A stretch of 64,000 nucleotides of DNA from Foetidibacter luteolus (GTDB lineage Bacteria; Bacteroidota; Bacteroidia; Chitinophagales; Chitinophagaceae), in assembly GCF_009650435.1 (NCBI RefSeq), contig NZ_VVIP01000003.1, positions 11,238 through 75,237 on the forward strand. Reading direction: 5' to 3'. Numbering within the stretch: position 1 is the stretch's first letter; every line of letters begins with the position of its first letter. The position numbers and the translations under genes were made by a program. Below the pieces are notes generated by a model that worked only from the letters and a program-made list of their open reading frames with translations, did no database searches and was not told the origin of the DNA. Below, piece by piece: positions 1 to 8,941 of the stretch.

Positions 1-30
1 AGGTACTTCGTACTTCGTAAATCGTACTTT
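1..30. repeat. Short TTCGTAC-rich repeat (family E)
   Basis: The window opens with overlapping copies of the word TACTTCGTA. Similar words (GTACGAAGTA, GTACGATGTA) return at 17910-17935, 40104-40132, 40547-40612 and 40688-40712, always in gene-free DNA next to other repeats. This is low-complexity intergenic sequence of unknown role. Confidence 0.5.
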
Positions 31-70
31 AAAACAACCTGCCTGCAAAAGAAGCAGCCTGTTTCACCCT

Positions 71-179
71 CGGGTGAGGGATTGAAGCGGATACCCCGGT
101 GAGGCCATCGCAGCCAGGCTTTTGTGCCGGAGTATGAGCGGAAAGCCCGACCCCTTGCGATAGCTTGGGGGCACCCCCT
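71..179 (-). repeat. Family A structured repeat, copy A1
   Basis: On the minus strand it begins GGGGGTGCCCCC and ends CAATCCCTCACCCG, followed by a CACCC/GGGTG hairpin. It has the CTCCGG/CCGGGG version of the conserved stem. Together with the E repeat it fills the gap ahead of the first gene. Confidence 0.85.
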
Positions 180-321
180 TAAACCTATTCCTAATATTTG
201 TGTACAGGTTTGCAGGTCTTTCCATTTTCCTCTTTCACAATGTTTTTTGTTTTGGCTTTAAACCCGGGCTTTCTGCGCAGGTCTGTATACACCGTATTTA
301 AAAACTTAAAAAATGCAGAAT

Positions 322-714
322 ATGAAAAAGATAATGTTGGCAGCAATGTTAATGCTGGGCATATACAGCGTAAGTATGGCGCAGGCCCCGGCACAGGATT
401 CAACCAAACACAAACGTGCCATGCAGCACAAAAGGAACCTTCACAAACAGCTTAACCTTACACAGGAACAGAAGGATAAACTGCATGCTTACAATAAAGA
501 CATGAAGACAAAGAGAGACGCTATAAAGAACAACCAGTCATTGTCTGACACCGATAAGAAAACACAATTAAAAGCATTAAGAGAAGACAGCCGTAAGCAT
601 TTTGCTTCTGTATTAACCGATGAGCAAAAGCAAAAAATGAAAGAAGCCAGGGAGAAAAGAAAGAATCATTCACCCCGTACATCCACCGCTTTGCCGAATA
701 CCGGCAACAGCTAA
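322..714 (+). CDS. Small exported LTxxQ/Spy-like protein
   Basis: This is a 130-residue protein with a signal peptide (MKKIMLAAMLMLGIYSVSMA) followed by a lysine-rich, probably all-helical mature part. Two helix-start motifs, LNLTQEQKDKL and SVLTDEQKQKM, resemble the LTxxQ repeats of the periplasmic Spy/CpxP family, which act as chaperones or metal/stress sensors. An ATG nine bases upstream (313) would also work; 322 is preferred because it starts the signal peptide directly. It lies 43 bp before a second protein of the same type, so the two are probably co-transcribed paralogues. Function beyond family resemblance is inferred. Confidence 0.7.
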   Translation: MKKIMLAAMLMLGIYSVSMAQAPAQDSTKHKRAMQHKRNLHKQLNLTQEQKDKLHAYNKDMKTKRDAIKNNQSLSDTDKKTQLKALREDSRKHFASVLTDEQKQKMKEAREKRKNHSPRTSTALPNTGNS

Positions 715-757
715 TTAAACGCCGCATCTAATTTGCCGTTTATTAAAGCAAAAATTT

Positions 758-1141
758 ATGTCTATGAAAAAGATACTCTTTTTTCTGGCCGTTGCCTTAA
801 CCGTTGGCTTTTATGCACAAGCGCAAAACCCACAACATGGGGAGCGTATGCGGGAAATGATGAAGCAGAGGCTGAAAGATTCTTTACAGTTATCTGATGC
901 ACAATCAGATTCCGTTGCCGTGATACTGCAGGAGTTTCAGCCACAGCAAAGGGATATAATGCGTGACCAGGGCCTTAGCCGTGAAGACAAAATGGCTAAA
1001 CTGGGCGAATTGAGAACTGCCCGTAAAGCAAAACTTAAAGCTGTGCTGAGCGATGAACAGATTGAAAAATACGAAGCCATGGAAGAGCGTATGCGTGAGC
1101 AAATGAGACAAGGTGGCGGAAGGCGCTTTAACGGAAACTGA
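758..1141 (+). CDS. Second exported LTxxQ/Spy-like protein
   Basis: The 127-residue product has a signal peptide (residues 1-22, ending FYAQAQ) and a charged helical body. It contains SLQLSDAQSDSV and AVLSDEQIEKY, which match the LTxxQ pattern of Spy/CpxP-like periplasmic proteins, and it ends in a Gly/Arg-rich tail (GGGRRFNGN). It follows the similar protein at 322-714 and precedes a clear hairpin terminator, so the pair probably forms one unit. The second ATG at 764 is an alternative start. Confidence 0.7.
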   Translation: MSMKKILFFLAVALTVGFYAQAQNPQHGERMREMMKQRLKDSLQLSDAQSDSVAVILQEFQPQQRDIMRDQGLSREDKMAKLGELRTARKAKLKAVLSDEQIEKYEAMEERMREQMRQGGGRRFNGN

Positions 1142-1171
1142 TTGGTTTAAGTTTAGATTAGGGGGATGTAA

Positions 1172-1199
1172 GGCCGGCGTGTAAAAGCGCCGGCTTTTT
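1172..1199 (+). terminator. Rho-independent terminator after the Spy-like pair
   Basis: A GC-rich hairpin with arms GCCGGCG and CGCCGGC and loop TGTAAAAG is followed by TTTTTG. It sits 30 bp after the stop of the upstream gene. Confidence 0.85.
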
Positions 1200-1267
1200 G
1201 TTGCAGTAACGGTTAATCTTAACAACCACATTCTTTTATTTATTGAAAACCTTTGTACTTTCAGCGC

Positions 1268-1768
1268 ATGAAAAAACTGTTTTTATTAATGGCAATAAGT
1301 GCCGGCTTTTTAATAGCGGCTGCCCAAACAGATACCATACCTCCTTTTAAAAAATCTCCTTATATACCGGCATTTAAAATTTTGCAAACAGACAGTACCT
1401 GGTTTGCCAAAGAAAACATACCTAAAAACAAACCTGTAATCATTATTTACTTCAGCCCGGATTGTGGCCACTGCCAGATAACCGCCAAGGAGTTTGCTGA
1501 AAAGATGAATGAACTGGATGACGTGTTTATGGTTTGGGTAAGCCGTTATGCCCCGCAGGAAGTAAAGAAGTTTGGCGAAGAATACAAGCTTAACCAGTTT
1601 GCCAATGTGCGGCTGGGTACCGATACCAAGTACTTTATCCCTGTATTTTACGATGTTCGCTTTACCCCGTTTATGGCCGTGTACGATAAAAAGGGCAAAC
1701 TTTTGGAAACCTATCCCCAGGGTACCGGCCCGGATACTGTAGCAAAATTGTTGCACAAAAAATCATAA
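1268..1768 (+). CDS. Exported thioredoxin-like protein
   Basis: A 166-residue protein with a signal peptide (MKKLFLLMAISAGFLIAAAQ) and a thioredoxin fold. The strand IIIYFSPDC leads into the redox motif CGHC near residue 72, and a cis-Pro-type segment (FTPFMAVYD) lies near residue 140, as in TlpA/ResA-like periplasmic thiol-disulfide oxidoreductases. An in-frame TTG at 1253 lies in promoter-like sequence, so the ATG at 1268 is chosen. The substrate is unknown; reduction of disulfides or redox sensing in the periplasm is inferred from the family. Confidence 0.75.
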   Translation: MKKLFLLMAISAGFLIAAAQTDTIPPFKKSPYIPAFKILQTDSTWFAKENIPKNKPVIIIYFSPDCGHCQITAKEFAEKMNELDDVFMVWVSRYAPQEVKKFGEEYKLNQFANVRLGTDTKYFIPVFYDVRFTPFMAVYDKKGKLLETYPQGTGPDTVAKLLHKKS

Positions 1769-1788
1769 GTGGCAGAAGGGCCATCCCC

Positions 1789-1796
1789 TACCTTTG
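1789..1796 (+). promoter_or_regulatory. Promoter -7 box (TACCTTTG) of malate dehydrogenase
   Basis: TACCTTTG matches the Bacteroidota -7 consensus TAnnTTTG and lies 41 bp before the mdh ATG. No good -33 TTTG is visible. Confidence 0.5.
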
Positions 1797-1837
1797 CAGC
1801 GCGAAATATTATCTTACCTAATAAATCAATTTGCTTT

Positions 1838-2767
1838 ATGAAAGTTACCGTTGTAGGCGCCGGAGCAGTGGGCGCAACCACCGCAGACAATATAGCCCGT
1901 GCCGCTTTAGCTGAAGAGTTAGTTATACTGGATATTAAGGAAGGCATTGCCGAAGGCAAGGCGCAGGATATGATGCAAACCGCGGCCCTGCTGGGTTTTG
2001 ATACCCGCATTACCGGAAGCACTAACGATTACAAAAAAACCGCCGGCAGCGATGTGGTGGTAATAACATCTGGCCTGCCCCGTAAACCGGGTATGACACG
2101 TGAGGAATTGATTGGTGTAAATGCCGGTATTGTAAAAGGCGTTGCTGAAAACATTCTGCAAAACTCGCCCGACGCTATTATTATTGTGGTTTCTAACCCG
2201 ATGGATACCATGACCTACTTAGCGCTGCAATCTACCGGTTTGCCTAAAAACCGTATTATAGGTATGGGTGGTACCTTAGACAGTGCCCGCTTTAAATACC
2301 AGCTTAGCCAGCACCTGGGCGCCAGCCCTGCCGACCTTAACGCGGTGGTTGTTGGCGGCCATGGCGATACAACCATGATACCGCTTATACGCTTTGCTAC
2401 ATGGAACAGCGTGCCTGTTACCAAATTCCTGAGCGAAGACCAGCAAAAACAAATTGTGGCAGATACCATGGTGGGTGGCGCTACACTTACCAAATTAATA
2501 GGTACCTCTGCCTGGTATGCGCCTGGTGCGGCAAGCGCGGCACTGGTTAAATCTATACTGCGTGATGAAAAGAAACTGTTTACCTGCAGTGTATCGCTGG
2601 ATGGTGAGTATGGCCAGAAAGATATATGCCTGGGCGTGCCTGTTATCATCGGCAAAACCGGTTGGGAAAAAATTCTTGACTTTGGCCTGAACGAGGAAGA
2701 ACAGGCTTTATTCAGCAAAAGCGCAGATGCCGTTAGAAATATGAACGATGTGCTGAAAACATTGTAA
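1838..2767 (+). CDS. mdh: Malate dehydrogenase
   Basis: A 309-residue NAD-dependent malate dehydrogenase of the LDH-like class, interconverting malate and oxaloacetate in the TCA cycle. The Rossmann glycine motif GAGAVG is at residues 7-12. The mobile loop GLPRKPGMTR carries the arginine pair that selects a dicarboxylate, SNPMD follows, and the catalytic histidine is in GGHGDTT. Length is normal for the family. The open frame extends upstream to a GTG at 1769, directly after the previous stop, but the ATG at 1838 begins exactly at the conserved N-terminus. A TACCTTTG box upstream suggests its own promoter, and a 14-bp terminator hairpin follows. Confidence 0.93.
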   Translation: MKVTVVGAGAVGATTADNIARAALAEELVILDIKEGIAEGKAQDMMQTAALLGFDTRITGSTNDYKKTAGSDVVVITSGLPRKPGMTREELIGVNAGIVKGVAENILQNSPDAIIIVVSNPMDTMTYLALQSTGLPKNRIIGMGGTLDSARFKYQLSQHLGASPADLNAVVVGGHGDTTMIPLIRFATWNSVPVTKFLSEDQQKQIVADTMVGGATLTKLIGTSAWYAPGAASAALVKSILRDEKKLFTCSVSLDGEYGQKDICLGVPVIIGKTGWEKILDFGLNEEEQALFSKSADAVRNMNDVLKTL

Positions 2768-2779
2768 TTTTTTTTGGGA

Positions 2780-2882
2780 CGACCGCCATTGCTGCTATTT
2801 AGCTTTGGTTGAGCAATCTTGCGTGACGAAGCAGTCCCGAAGTTTCGGGAGAACACTTGTACGCCTTGTCCGCTATGCGGCA
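2780..2882 (-). repeat. Family B' repeat, copy B1 (interrupted)
   Basis: The parts GCTGCTAT, TAGCTTTGGTTG and CTTGTACGCCTTGTCCGCTATGC match the B8 copy at 51.6 kb in reverse. About 45 nt containing a TCCCGAAGTTTCGGGA palindrome is inserted in the middle. Confidence 0.6.
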
Positions 2883-2903
2883 ATGTGCAGAAAAACTTGA
2901 TAA

Positions 2904-2945
2904 ATACAAAACCTCAGTTCTTAAGGCTGGGGTTTTGTATTTATT
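2904..2945 (+). terminator. Terminator downstream of mdh
   Basis: A 14-bp stem (ATACAAAACCTCAG pairing with CTGGGGTTTTGTAT, one G-U pair) with a 9-nt loop, followed by TTATT. It lies 137 bp after the mdh stop, beyond repeat B1. Confidence 0.75.
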
Positions 2946-3093
2946 AACATATCCGGGGTAATGCAAACAAACCTTAGTATTTCTTGTACAGCCTTTTAAG
3001 CATCTTTTATAACCACAATGGCTGCTTTAAGAGCATTTTAAAAAACACTCTCCCAATTGTAAATCATCTTTGCAGGTATATAACAGCACCTCG

Positions 3094-3354
3094 ATGAATA
3101 AATCAGTAACCCTAATTGGAGAAGTGAGTTTTGCTCATTATAACTGTATTGTAACTGCGTCTCTGTTTGCAGATGACGCGGCAAAACCGAATAAGATTCT
3201 CCTTAAACCCCATACGGACCAGGATGAACTTGGTGAAGAAATTTTGTTCCTGAAGCAGGACAGTAAATGGCTTACTGAATACAGCCTGCCGGTATTGCAC
3301 AGCGATACCTACAAGAACATAGTAGAAAGGTTGCTGGAATACATTACAAAGTAA
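3094..3354 (+). CDS. Small protein of unknown function
   Basis: An 86-residue soluble protein starting MNKSVTLIGEVSFAHYN. It has no signal peptide, membrane segment or family motif that I recognise. A TCATCTTTG sequence about 20 bp upstream resembles the -7 promoter box, which supports the ATG at 3094 over the in-frame TTG at 3070 that falls inside that box. It stands alone between mdh and the convergent DUF4954 gene. Confidence 0.55.
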   Translation: MNKSVTLIGEVSFAHYNCIVTASLFADDAAKPNKILLKPHTDQDELGEEILFLKQDSKWLTEYSLPVLHSDTYKNIVERLLEYITK

Positions 3355-3424
3355 CCAGCAGGCTGCTATTTAAAAGATACCGTTGCTTGAAGTATAAGCC
3401 CTGAACAACCAACGCTAGACCCTT

Positions 3425-5641
3425 TTACTTAAGTTTAAGTGCTTTCTTTAAAGTATTTACTTCCTTGGTAAAAGAAACAAGTTCCTGCTGCTGTTGTTTA
3501 ATGAAGCTGTTATCTTCCAGTTTTCCCAGCACTTTGTCCATTTCCGCTTGTGTATCGTACACCATCTTGCGGTAAGGGTTAGAATAATCTTTTGCCCTGG
3601 ATGAGCGGATGCCTTCTGTTATCCACTCTTTGGTGGCGATGGTTTGCTGCAGTAAATGGCCTAGTTGGGTATCAGTTAGCTTTTTAAGGTTAATGCCAAG
3701 TAATTCGGTTAATGAAGCAAGCGCATGCTGCAGTTTTTGCTGTGCATATTTATCGCCCAATGTTTTATACGTATCATGAAGTTCATCCCAGGAGCTTATT
3801 TTGCCGCCCCGTATTTTGTTGCGTAACTGGTCAACTTCTTTTGCAGGCATTAACTGCCCACCAACGTTAAGCCATGCCGTTCTTTTGGATATGGCTGGCA
3901 GCGAAGCAGTAATATCCGCCATGCTCTTGCAATGCTGCTGCTTTATGTAAGCCAGCAACTGGTTGGTACCATAATACACAATCATTTCGCGGAAAATATC
4001 CCAGGACTGCTGCACTTTGATAATAACCGTTTTACGCTTTGTGTTTTCGAAACCATCGGCAATAATTTCAAGCTCATTAATAACCGCATCTTTCTTTTCC
4101 AGCAGCTCTTTCCCTTTTTTACTGCATTGGGTTTCTGTAACTTCTTTGCCTTCTCTTTTGTAAAAAGCTTTACCAGCCAGGTGTTCAAAAATGGCCAGGG
4201 CGTCGAACATTTCGTTAATGCTGTCCGGCGCCAGAAAATCGTATTCTATCTGTTGCACACGTTCAACACGCTTATCACGATCAACATATTTCCAGGCATT
4301 GCGGGCCATGGCATACATGTTATACATAAACCAGTATGCCGGCATTACCACCAGCCTGTCATGCGTAAGATCGTTGCTTACCAGAGAAAAGGGAATGGGT
4401 ATGTTAAGTTCATAAGAATAATCTCCTTTGGCCAGTATAGTAAAGCTGGCAAATTTTGAGTTATGCTTAATGCTAACACACAAGCCAGGCCAAAAGCCAC
4501 GGCCAGCTATCACTTCCCCATCCGGGCTGCGGGAGTTATGGTTGCTGCCGATAGTAGCACCAGCAGGTATATTGCTTTGCCCCAGCACTAGTGCAGCGCA
4601 AAGAAAAGAGTTGTTGTGGTGCTGCTCATGTGCCGGAAAAATAAGCGAATTCAGCACTTCGCAGCAGGAAATGGTGGCATTGTTACCAAGGTATGAGTTA
4701 ATTAACCTTGCGCCATATTTTAGCTGGGAATGGGCGGCCATAACAAAACGAACAGCCTTAACACCGTAGAAGATGCGGCACCCAAAACCTACAATGCCAT
4801 TTACCAATTCGCAGCCTTCACCAATTTGCGAAGTGCCTTCCGGGCCGGAATTGATGGTTAAGTTCTTTAGTTTGTTGGCCCCTTTTATATAGGCATCACT
4901 GCCAATCCAAACGTCCTTTATAATATGGGTATTCTTAATTACTGTCCGGTCACCGATTTTGCCGTAATACCCGCGTTGAATATCGAATTCCTGTTCTGTA
5001 AATTCCACGAATTTTTTCAGCATCACTTCATCTTCACGGTATTTGCTCCACAGCCAGGCATCCCCCGGCAGCATACTGTTGAAAGGTATAATACTCCTGC
5101 CGCCATTTTCGTTGCAAATCTCTAACCATATACGAATGCTTTCCTCTTCCCCATGTTTTACAATACCGTTACCGAATTTGGCATGGTTGGTAGTAGAAAG
5201 CTCATTAACTTTTACAATGATTACTTCATTTCCAATAATGTAATGAGACAGGTAATTGACATTATCAATAACTACGTTGTCGCCAAAGTCGCAGCTTACA
5301 ATGGTTGAGTTATATAGGCCTACCGGCATAATTAAATCACTGTATTCCAGGCAATAGGGCTCCAGTTTGCCAATGCGGATAAGGCCATAAAACTTGCAAT
5401 TTTTTACCAACTCAGGGTTAAAGGCATCGCTCACCAGGATCTTGTTCCAGTCGTCGCTGGTGTTGCGGTTGCGCACCAGCGATTCAATTTCGTACGCGGT
5501 AAGGTTGCGGTACTCAATACCGCTGCGGTTTTGAATATTGCGCAGGTGATATTCATCTTTTCCTTCCGGTAATAATGACGGCGGTATAAAGCCGTAACCC
5601 AGTGATGAAAATGTTACTTTTTTTATGTTGTTCTGAGCCAT
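3425..5641 (-). CDS. DUF4954 family left-handed beta-helix protein
   Basis: A 738-residue cytoplasmic protein (no signal peptide). The middle (about residues 90-420) is rich in hexapeptide-like turns (DNVVIDNVNYL, GDRTVIKNTHI, NATISCCEVL, AGATIGSNHNS), as in left-handed beta-helix acyl- and nucleotidyl-transferases. The C-terminal third is helical. Length and the motif SNHNSRSPDGE fit my recollection of the Bacteroidota family DUF4954, whose function is unknown. The next gene on the same strand, 288 bp upstream, is glmS, which may hint at a role in amino-sugar metabolism; this is inference. A family D repeat begins at its start codon. Confidence 0.7.
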   Translation of the reverse strand: MAQNNIKKVTFSSLGYGFIPPSLLPEGKDEYHLRNIQNRSGIEYRNLTAYEIESLVRNRNTSDDWNKILVSDAFNPELVKNCKFYGLIRIGKLEPYCLEYSDLIMPVGLYNSTIVSCDFGDNVVIDNVNYLSHYIIGNEVIIVKVNELSTTNHAKFGNGIVKHGEEESIRIWLEICNENGGRSIIPFNSMLPGDAWLWSKYREDEVMLKKFVEFTEQEFDIQRGYYGKIGDRTVIKNTHIIKDVWIGSDAYIKGANKLKNLTINSGPEGTSQIGEGCELVNGIVGFGCRIFYGVKAVRFVMAAHSQLKYGARLINSYLGNNATISCCEVLNSLIFPAHEQHHNNSFLCAALVLGQSNIPAGATIGSNHNSRSPDGEVIAGRGFWPGLCVSIKHNSKFASFTILAKGDYSYELNIPIPFSLVSNDLTHDRLVVMPAYWFMYNMYAMARNAWKYVDRDKRVERVQQIEYDFLAPDSINEMFDALAIFEHLAGKAFYKREGKEVTETQCSKKGKELLEKKDAVINELEIIADGFENTKRKTVIIKVQQSWDIFREMIVYYGTNQLLAYIKQQHCKSMADITASLPAISKRTAWLNVGGQLMPAKEVDQLRNKIRGGKISSWDELHDTYKTLGDKYAQQKLQHALASLTELLGINLKKLTDTQLGHLLQQTIATKEWITEGIRSSRAKDYSNPYRKMVYDTQAEMDKVLGKLEDNSFIKQQQQELVSFTKEVNTLKKALKLK

Positions 5642-5668
5642 AATGGTGAATGGTCAATGGTGAATTAA
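5641..5668. repeat. Family D repeat, copy D1
   Basis: ATGGTGAATGGTCAATGGTG lies immediately upstream of the DUF4954 start codon. It is the only D copy outside the heme region apart from a remnant near 40670. Confidence 0.6.
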
Positions 5669-5772
5669 TGCCGTTTGGTTAATGCCGTAAGCCTGGGCCT
5701 GTTAAAGGCGTACTGGTAAAAAGATGGCCGATGCAACCCGGTTTCTGTACTGTATAAGGGGCAATATTGTGA

Positions 5773-5840
5773 TTTTTTTTATGAGCCGGACTGCATTACT
5801 ACTATTAACCGTCCGTTGCGTCGCACACTTCAGGGTTCAG
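5773..5840 (-). repeat. Family B repeat, copy B2
   Basis: TTTTTTATGAGCCGGA...CCGTTGCGTCGCACACTTCAGGG is the reverse of the B3 layout (AGAGTGCGACGCAACGGAGG...CATAAAAA). It lies between glmS and the DUF4954 gene. Confidence 0.65.
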
Positions 5841-5929
5841 TTCATTGCTCAACCCAGCGCAAGCCGTTTCATTTATTTATCCCTTGTAAACCGCAATAAA
5901 TAAGGCAGGCGTATATGCTGTAACCGGGG

Positions 5930-7765
5930 CTACTCTACCGTAACACTTTTAGCCAGGTTGCGAGGCTTATCAACATCATAACCTTTGGCAATGCCAATAT
6001 GGTAAGCCAGCAATTGCAATGGTATGGTAGTAAGCAGCGGCGCTATAATTTCATCGGCTGGCGGCAGTACAATGATATCATCGGCCAATGTTGGGGATAC
6101 GGTGTCGCCTTCGGTTATCACAGCTATTACTTTGCCTTTGCGGGCCTTTATCTCCTGCATGTTGCTAACCACTTTTTCGTGGTAAGAATCTTTGGTAGCC
6201 ACAAATACTACGGGCAAATGTTCATCAACCAAAGCTATAGGGCCATGCTTCATTTCCGCGGCAGGGTAGCCTTCTGCGTGTATATAGGAAATCTCTTTCA
6301 GCTTTAAAGCACCCTCCAGCGCAATGGGAAAATTGTAGCCGCGGCCCAGGAAAAGACAATCCGTAGCGTCTTTGTATTTTTCAGCCAGCTTTTGAATATG
6401 TTCATCCAGCTTTAGTATATCCGCTACTTTATCCGGCACCTCGGCCAGCTCTTTGCAAAGGCTGGTATAGCGTTCTGCAGTAATGGTTTGTTTTACCTGC
6501 GCAAGTTTTAGCGCTACCATCATTAAAACCGCCAACTGGCCTGTAAATGCCTTGGTACTTGCCACGCCAATTTCAGGGCCGGCATGGGTGTAGGCACCGG
6601 CATGGGATAAACGGGCTATGGAAGAGCCTACCACATTAACAATACCCAGTATTATGGCGCCTTTTTCTTTGGCATTTTCAATGGCCACTAAAGTATCCGC
6701 TGTTTCGCCGCTTTGCGAAATGGCGATAATAACATCTCCTTTGTTAACTATGGGGTTGCGGTAACGGAACTCCGAAGCATATTCCACTTCCACCGGTATG
6801 CGGCAAAGTTCTTCAATAATGTATTCCGCTACAAGCCCTGCATGCCAGCTTGTACCGCAAGCGATAATAATAATGCGGCCTGCCTGTATAATCTGTTCGG
6901 CATATTTTTCAATACCGCTCATGGTAATAGTGCCTTTATCCGCATCCAGCCTTCCACGCAGGCAATCGAAAATGGTTTGCGGTTGCTCAAAAATTTCCTT
7001 CAGCATAAAATGGTCATAGCCGCCTTTTTCTATGGCCGCCAGTTCCATATCCAGCTTGGTAATAAAAGGTGTTTGCTTATCGTTGCCCAGGTTTTTCAGT
7101 ATCAGTTCATCCGGCTTTACAATGGCTATTTCATAATCGTTTACATACACCACTTCTTTCGTGTACTCAATAATAGGCGATGCATCTGATGCCAGGAAGT
7201 GTTCGCCTTTGCCAATGCCTATTACCAGGGGGCTTCCCTTGCGTGCCGCGATGATGGTTTCGGGATCGTCTTTGTGTATCAGCAGAATGCAGTAAGCGCC
7301 CACAATACGGCGTAGCGCAATACGCACCGCTTCCTCAAGGGAGCACTCGTTGTTCTTCTTGATGTCGTCAATAAAATTAAGGAGTACCTCGGTATCAGTG
7401 TCGCTTTTAAAAGTATAACCCTTGGAAACAAGTTCTGTTTTAATCTTGGCGTAGTTTTCAATAATGCCATTGTGTATCATGGCAATGTCTCCGCTTTGGG
7501 ATAAGTGGGGGTGAGCATTACGATCGCTGGGTTCGCCATGTGTAGCCCAGCGGGTATGGCCGATGCCTATATGGCTGTGCAGGTCTTTGCCAACCACAGC
7601 ATCTTCCATTTCAGCAACTTTTCCTTTTTTCTTGTAAACTTTAAGGCCGCCATTAAGCAAGGCAACGCCGGAGCTGTCGTAGCCACGGTATTCCAGCCTT
7701 TTAAGGCCTTTTAATACTACAGGATAGGCTTCCCTGTGGCCGGTGTATCCAACTATTCCGCACAT
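5930..7765 (-). CDS. glmS: Glutamine-fructose-6-phosphate aminotransferase
   Basis: A 611-residue enzyme making glucosamine-6-phosphate from fructose-6-phosphate and glutamine, the entry to peptidoglycan and lipid A amino sugars. Cys2 of MCGIVGYTG becomes the N-terminal glutaminase nucleophile after Met removal, and GHTRWATHG follows. Two SIS domains are visible: ACGTSWHAG with SQSGETADT, then LGRGYNFPIALEGALKLKE. The C-terminus KPRNLAKSVTVE carries the conserved active-site lysine and ends as in the family. It is divergent from the acetyltransferase at 7838, with only 72 bp between them; no glmS ribozyme is seen in that gap. Confidence 0.95.
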   Translation of the reverse strand: MCGIVGYTGHREAYPVVLKGLKRLEYRGYDSSGVALLNGGLKVYKKKGKVAEMEDAVVGKDLHSHIGIGHTRWATHGEPSDRNAHPHLSQSGDIAMIHNGIIENYAKIKTELVSKGYTFKSDTDTEVLLNFIDDIKKNNECSLEEAVRIALRRIVGAYCILLIHKDDPETIIAARKGSPLVIGIGKGEHFLASDASPIIEYTKEVVYVNDYEIAIVKPDELILKNLGNDKQTPFITKLDMELAAIEKGGYDHFMLKEIFEQPQTIFDCLRGRLDADKGTITMSGIEKYAEQIIQAGRIIIIACGTSWHAGLVAEYIIEELCRIPVEVEYASEFRYRNPIVNKGDVIIAISQSGETADTLVAIENAKEKGAIILGIVNVVGSSIARLSHAGAYTHAGPEIGVASTKAFTGQLAVLMMVALKLAQVKQTITAERYTSLCKELAEVPDKVADILKLDEHIQKLAEKYKDATDCLFLGRGYNFPIALEGALKLKEISYIHAEGYPAAEMKHGPIALVDEHLPVVFVATKDSYHEKVVSNMQEIKARKGKVIAVITEGDTVSPTLADDIIVLPPADEIIAPLLTTIPLQLLAYHIGIAKGYDVDKPRNLAKSVTVE

Positions 7766-7837
7766 AGGTATTGAATTAATTTTTGTTATTTAAAAACTGA
7801 AAGATAGTTTAGATTACTCAAAAATGCCAGTTACCGC

Positions 7838-8437
7838 ATGCTACAGTTCAACGATGTTTTTAATAATCTTTCTTTGGAAGATGAGCGTGTTTTGTTACAA
7901 CCGCTAAGCAAAGATAACTACCCGCACCTACTGCCTTTTGCGCTGCAAGAACCATACCTGTGGAAATATTCACTTATTAGCGGCGAAGGAGAAGATGGCC
8001 TGCGCAACTATGTACAGGTGGCGCTTGATGCCATGGAGCAGCAAAAAGAATACCCCTTTATTGTGTTTGATAAACAATTGCGGCAGTATGCCGGCAGCAC
8101 ACGTTATTACGATATCAACCTGCCTTTTCAAACCGTGCAGATTGGCTATACCTGGTACGGCAGGCAGTTTCATGGTACCGGGCTTAACAAGCACTGCAAA
8201 TACCTGTTACTGACCAATGCTTTTGAAAACATGCAACTGGAGCGTGTGGAGTTCAGGGCCGATGCCAATAATGAACGGAGCATTGCCGCCATGAAAAGTA
8301 TTGGCTGCAAAGTGGATGGTATTTTACGCAGCAACATGCCCAAAAGAGAGGGTGGCCGCAGGGATAGTATTGTGCTGAGTATTTTAAAAGATGAATGGTT
8401 TGGAGGTGTAAAGGAAAGATTGTTACAGCGGTTGTAA
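7838..8437 (+). CDS. GNAT family N-acetyltransferase (RimJ/RimL-like)
   Basis: A 199-residue GCN5-related acetyltransferase. The core is recognisable: strand VQIGYTWYGRQFHGTGLNK (the acetyl-CoA pyrophosphate-binding Q/R-x-x-G-x-G/A region is degenerate), then LERVEFRADANNERSIAAM and GCKVDGILRSNMP, which is the RimJ/RimL signature of residue-neighbour recognition. The family acetylates protein N-termini, antibiotics or small amines; the substrate here cannot be read. It is transcribed divergently from glmS, and family A repeat A2 begins 41 bp after its stop. Confidence 0.8.
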   Translation: MLQFNDVFNNLSLEDERVLLQPLSKDNYPHLLPFALQEPYLWKYSLISGEGEDGLRNYVQVALDAMEQQKEYPFIVFDKQLRQYAGSTRYYDINLPFQTVQIGYTWYGRQFHGTGLNKHCKYLLLTNAFENMQLERVEFRADANNERSIAAMKSIGCKVDGILRSNMPKREGGRRDSIVLSILKDEWFGGVKERLLQRL

Positions 8438-8478
8438 AACAGTTGGGGGTGCCTGTAATTTGAAATAGGATTTTTTCA

Positions 8479-8636
8479 GGGGGTGCCCCCAAGCTATCGC
8501 AAGGGGTCGGGCAGAACTGCGTTCGCAACCTTCGTCAAAGCAACATTTAGTTGCTTTTTCTCGGTTGTGCTATTACTCCGGCACAAGTCAGCACTGCGAT
8601 TGCTTCACCGGGGTAACCGCTTCAATCCCTCACCCA
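8479..8636 (+). repeat. Family A structured repeat, copy A2 (with hairpin module)
   Basis: It starts GGGGGTGCCCCCAAGC and ends CAATCCCTCACCC, followed by a CACC-N4-GGTG hairpin. The stem version is CTCCGG/CCGGGG. The usual six bases TTTCCG are replaced by a 57-nt hairpin module at 8513-8569. Confidence 0.85.
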
Positions 8637-8743
8637 ATGGTGTAACTGGCTGCATTATTTGTTGGCAGATCGTATGCAAAGTTGTTAACTCATTTCCGTA
8701 GCCGGATGCCCTGCCGGGTTAGTATTGGTTAAGTTGAATGGCT

Positions 8744-8816
8744 GCCGGATTGAAACGAAAACCCCGCTGAAGGCATTGTGCAATGGCCCTGTAGCGGAGT
8801 TGCAGTGAAAAGCCGG
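8744..8816 (-). repeat. Family A structured repeat, degenerate copy A10
   Basis: The interior matches family A on the minus strand (ACTCCGC, CAGGGCCATTGCACAA, CTTCAGCGGGG, TTTCAATCC), but both ends are lost. The stem pair CTCCGC (8794-8799) with GCGGGG (8762-8767) is intact despite many other changes. Confidence 0.65.
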
Positions 8817-8910
8817 TACCGCAGCTTAACAAAGCTTCAGTAGCTCAAAGCCCCTGATTGCTTTTTTAAAATGGTTAATAAACCTGCGGTAGCAGGCTAT
8901 AAAAATAATA

Positions 8911-8941
8911 GGGGCCGGATAGACATCCAGCCCCGTTTTTT
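8911..8941 (+). terminator. Terminator in the 8.4-9.2 kb gene-free region
   Basis: GGGGC...GCCCC plus an inner GGAT/ATCC stem, followed by CGTTTTTT. No gene ends nearby (the last stop is 470 bp upstream), so it may end a small RNA or a decayed transcript. The rest of 8941-9197 shows nothing I can support. Confidence 0.6.

Noticed and set aside
7766..7837. glmS ribozyme upstream of glmS
   Set aside because: The divergent gap is only 72 bp and lacks the conserved ribozyme core; control by ribozyme is not expected in this phylum.
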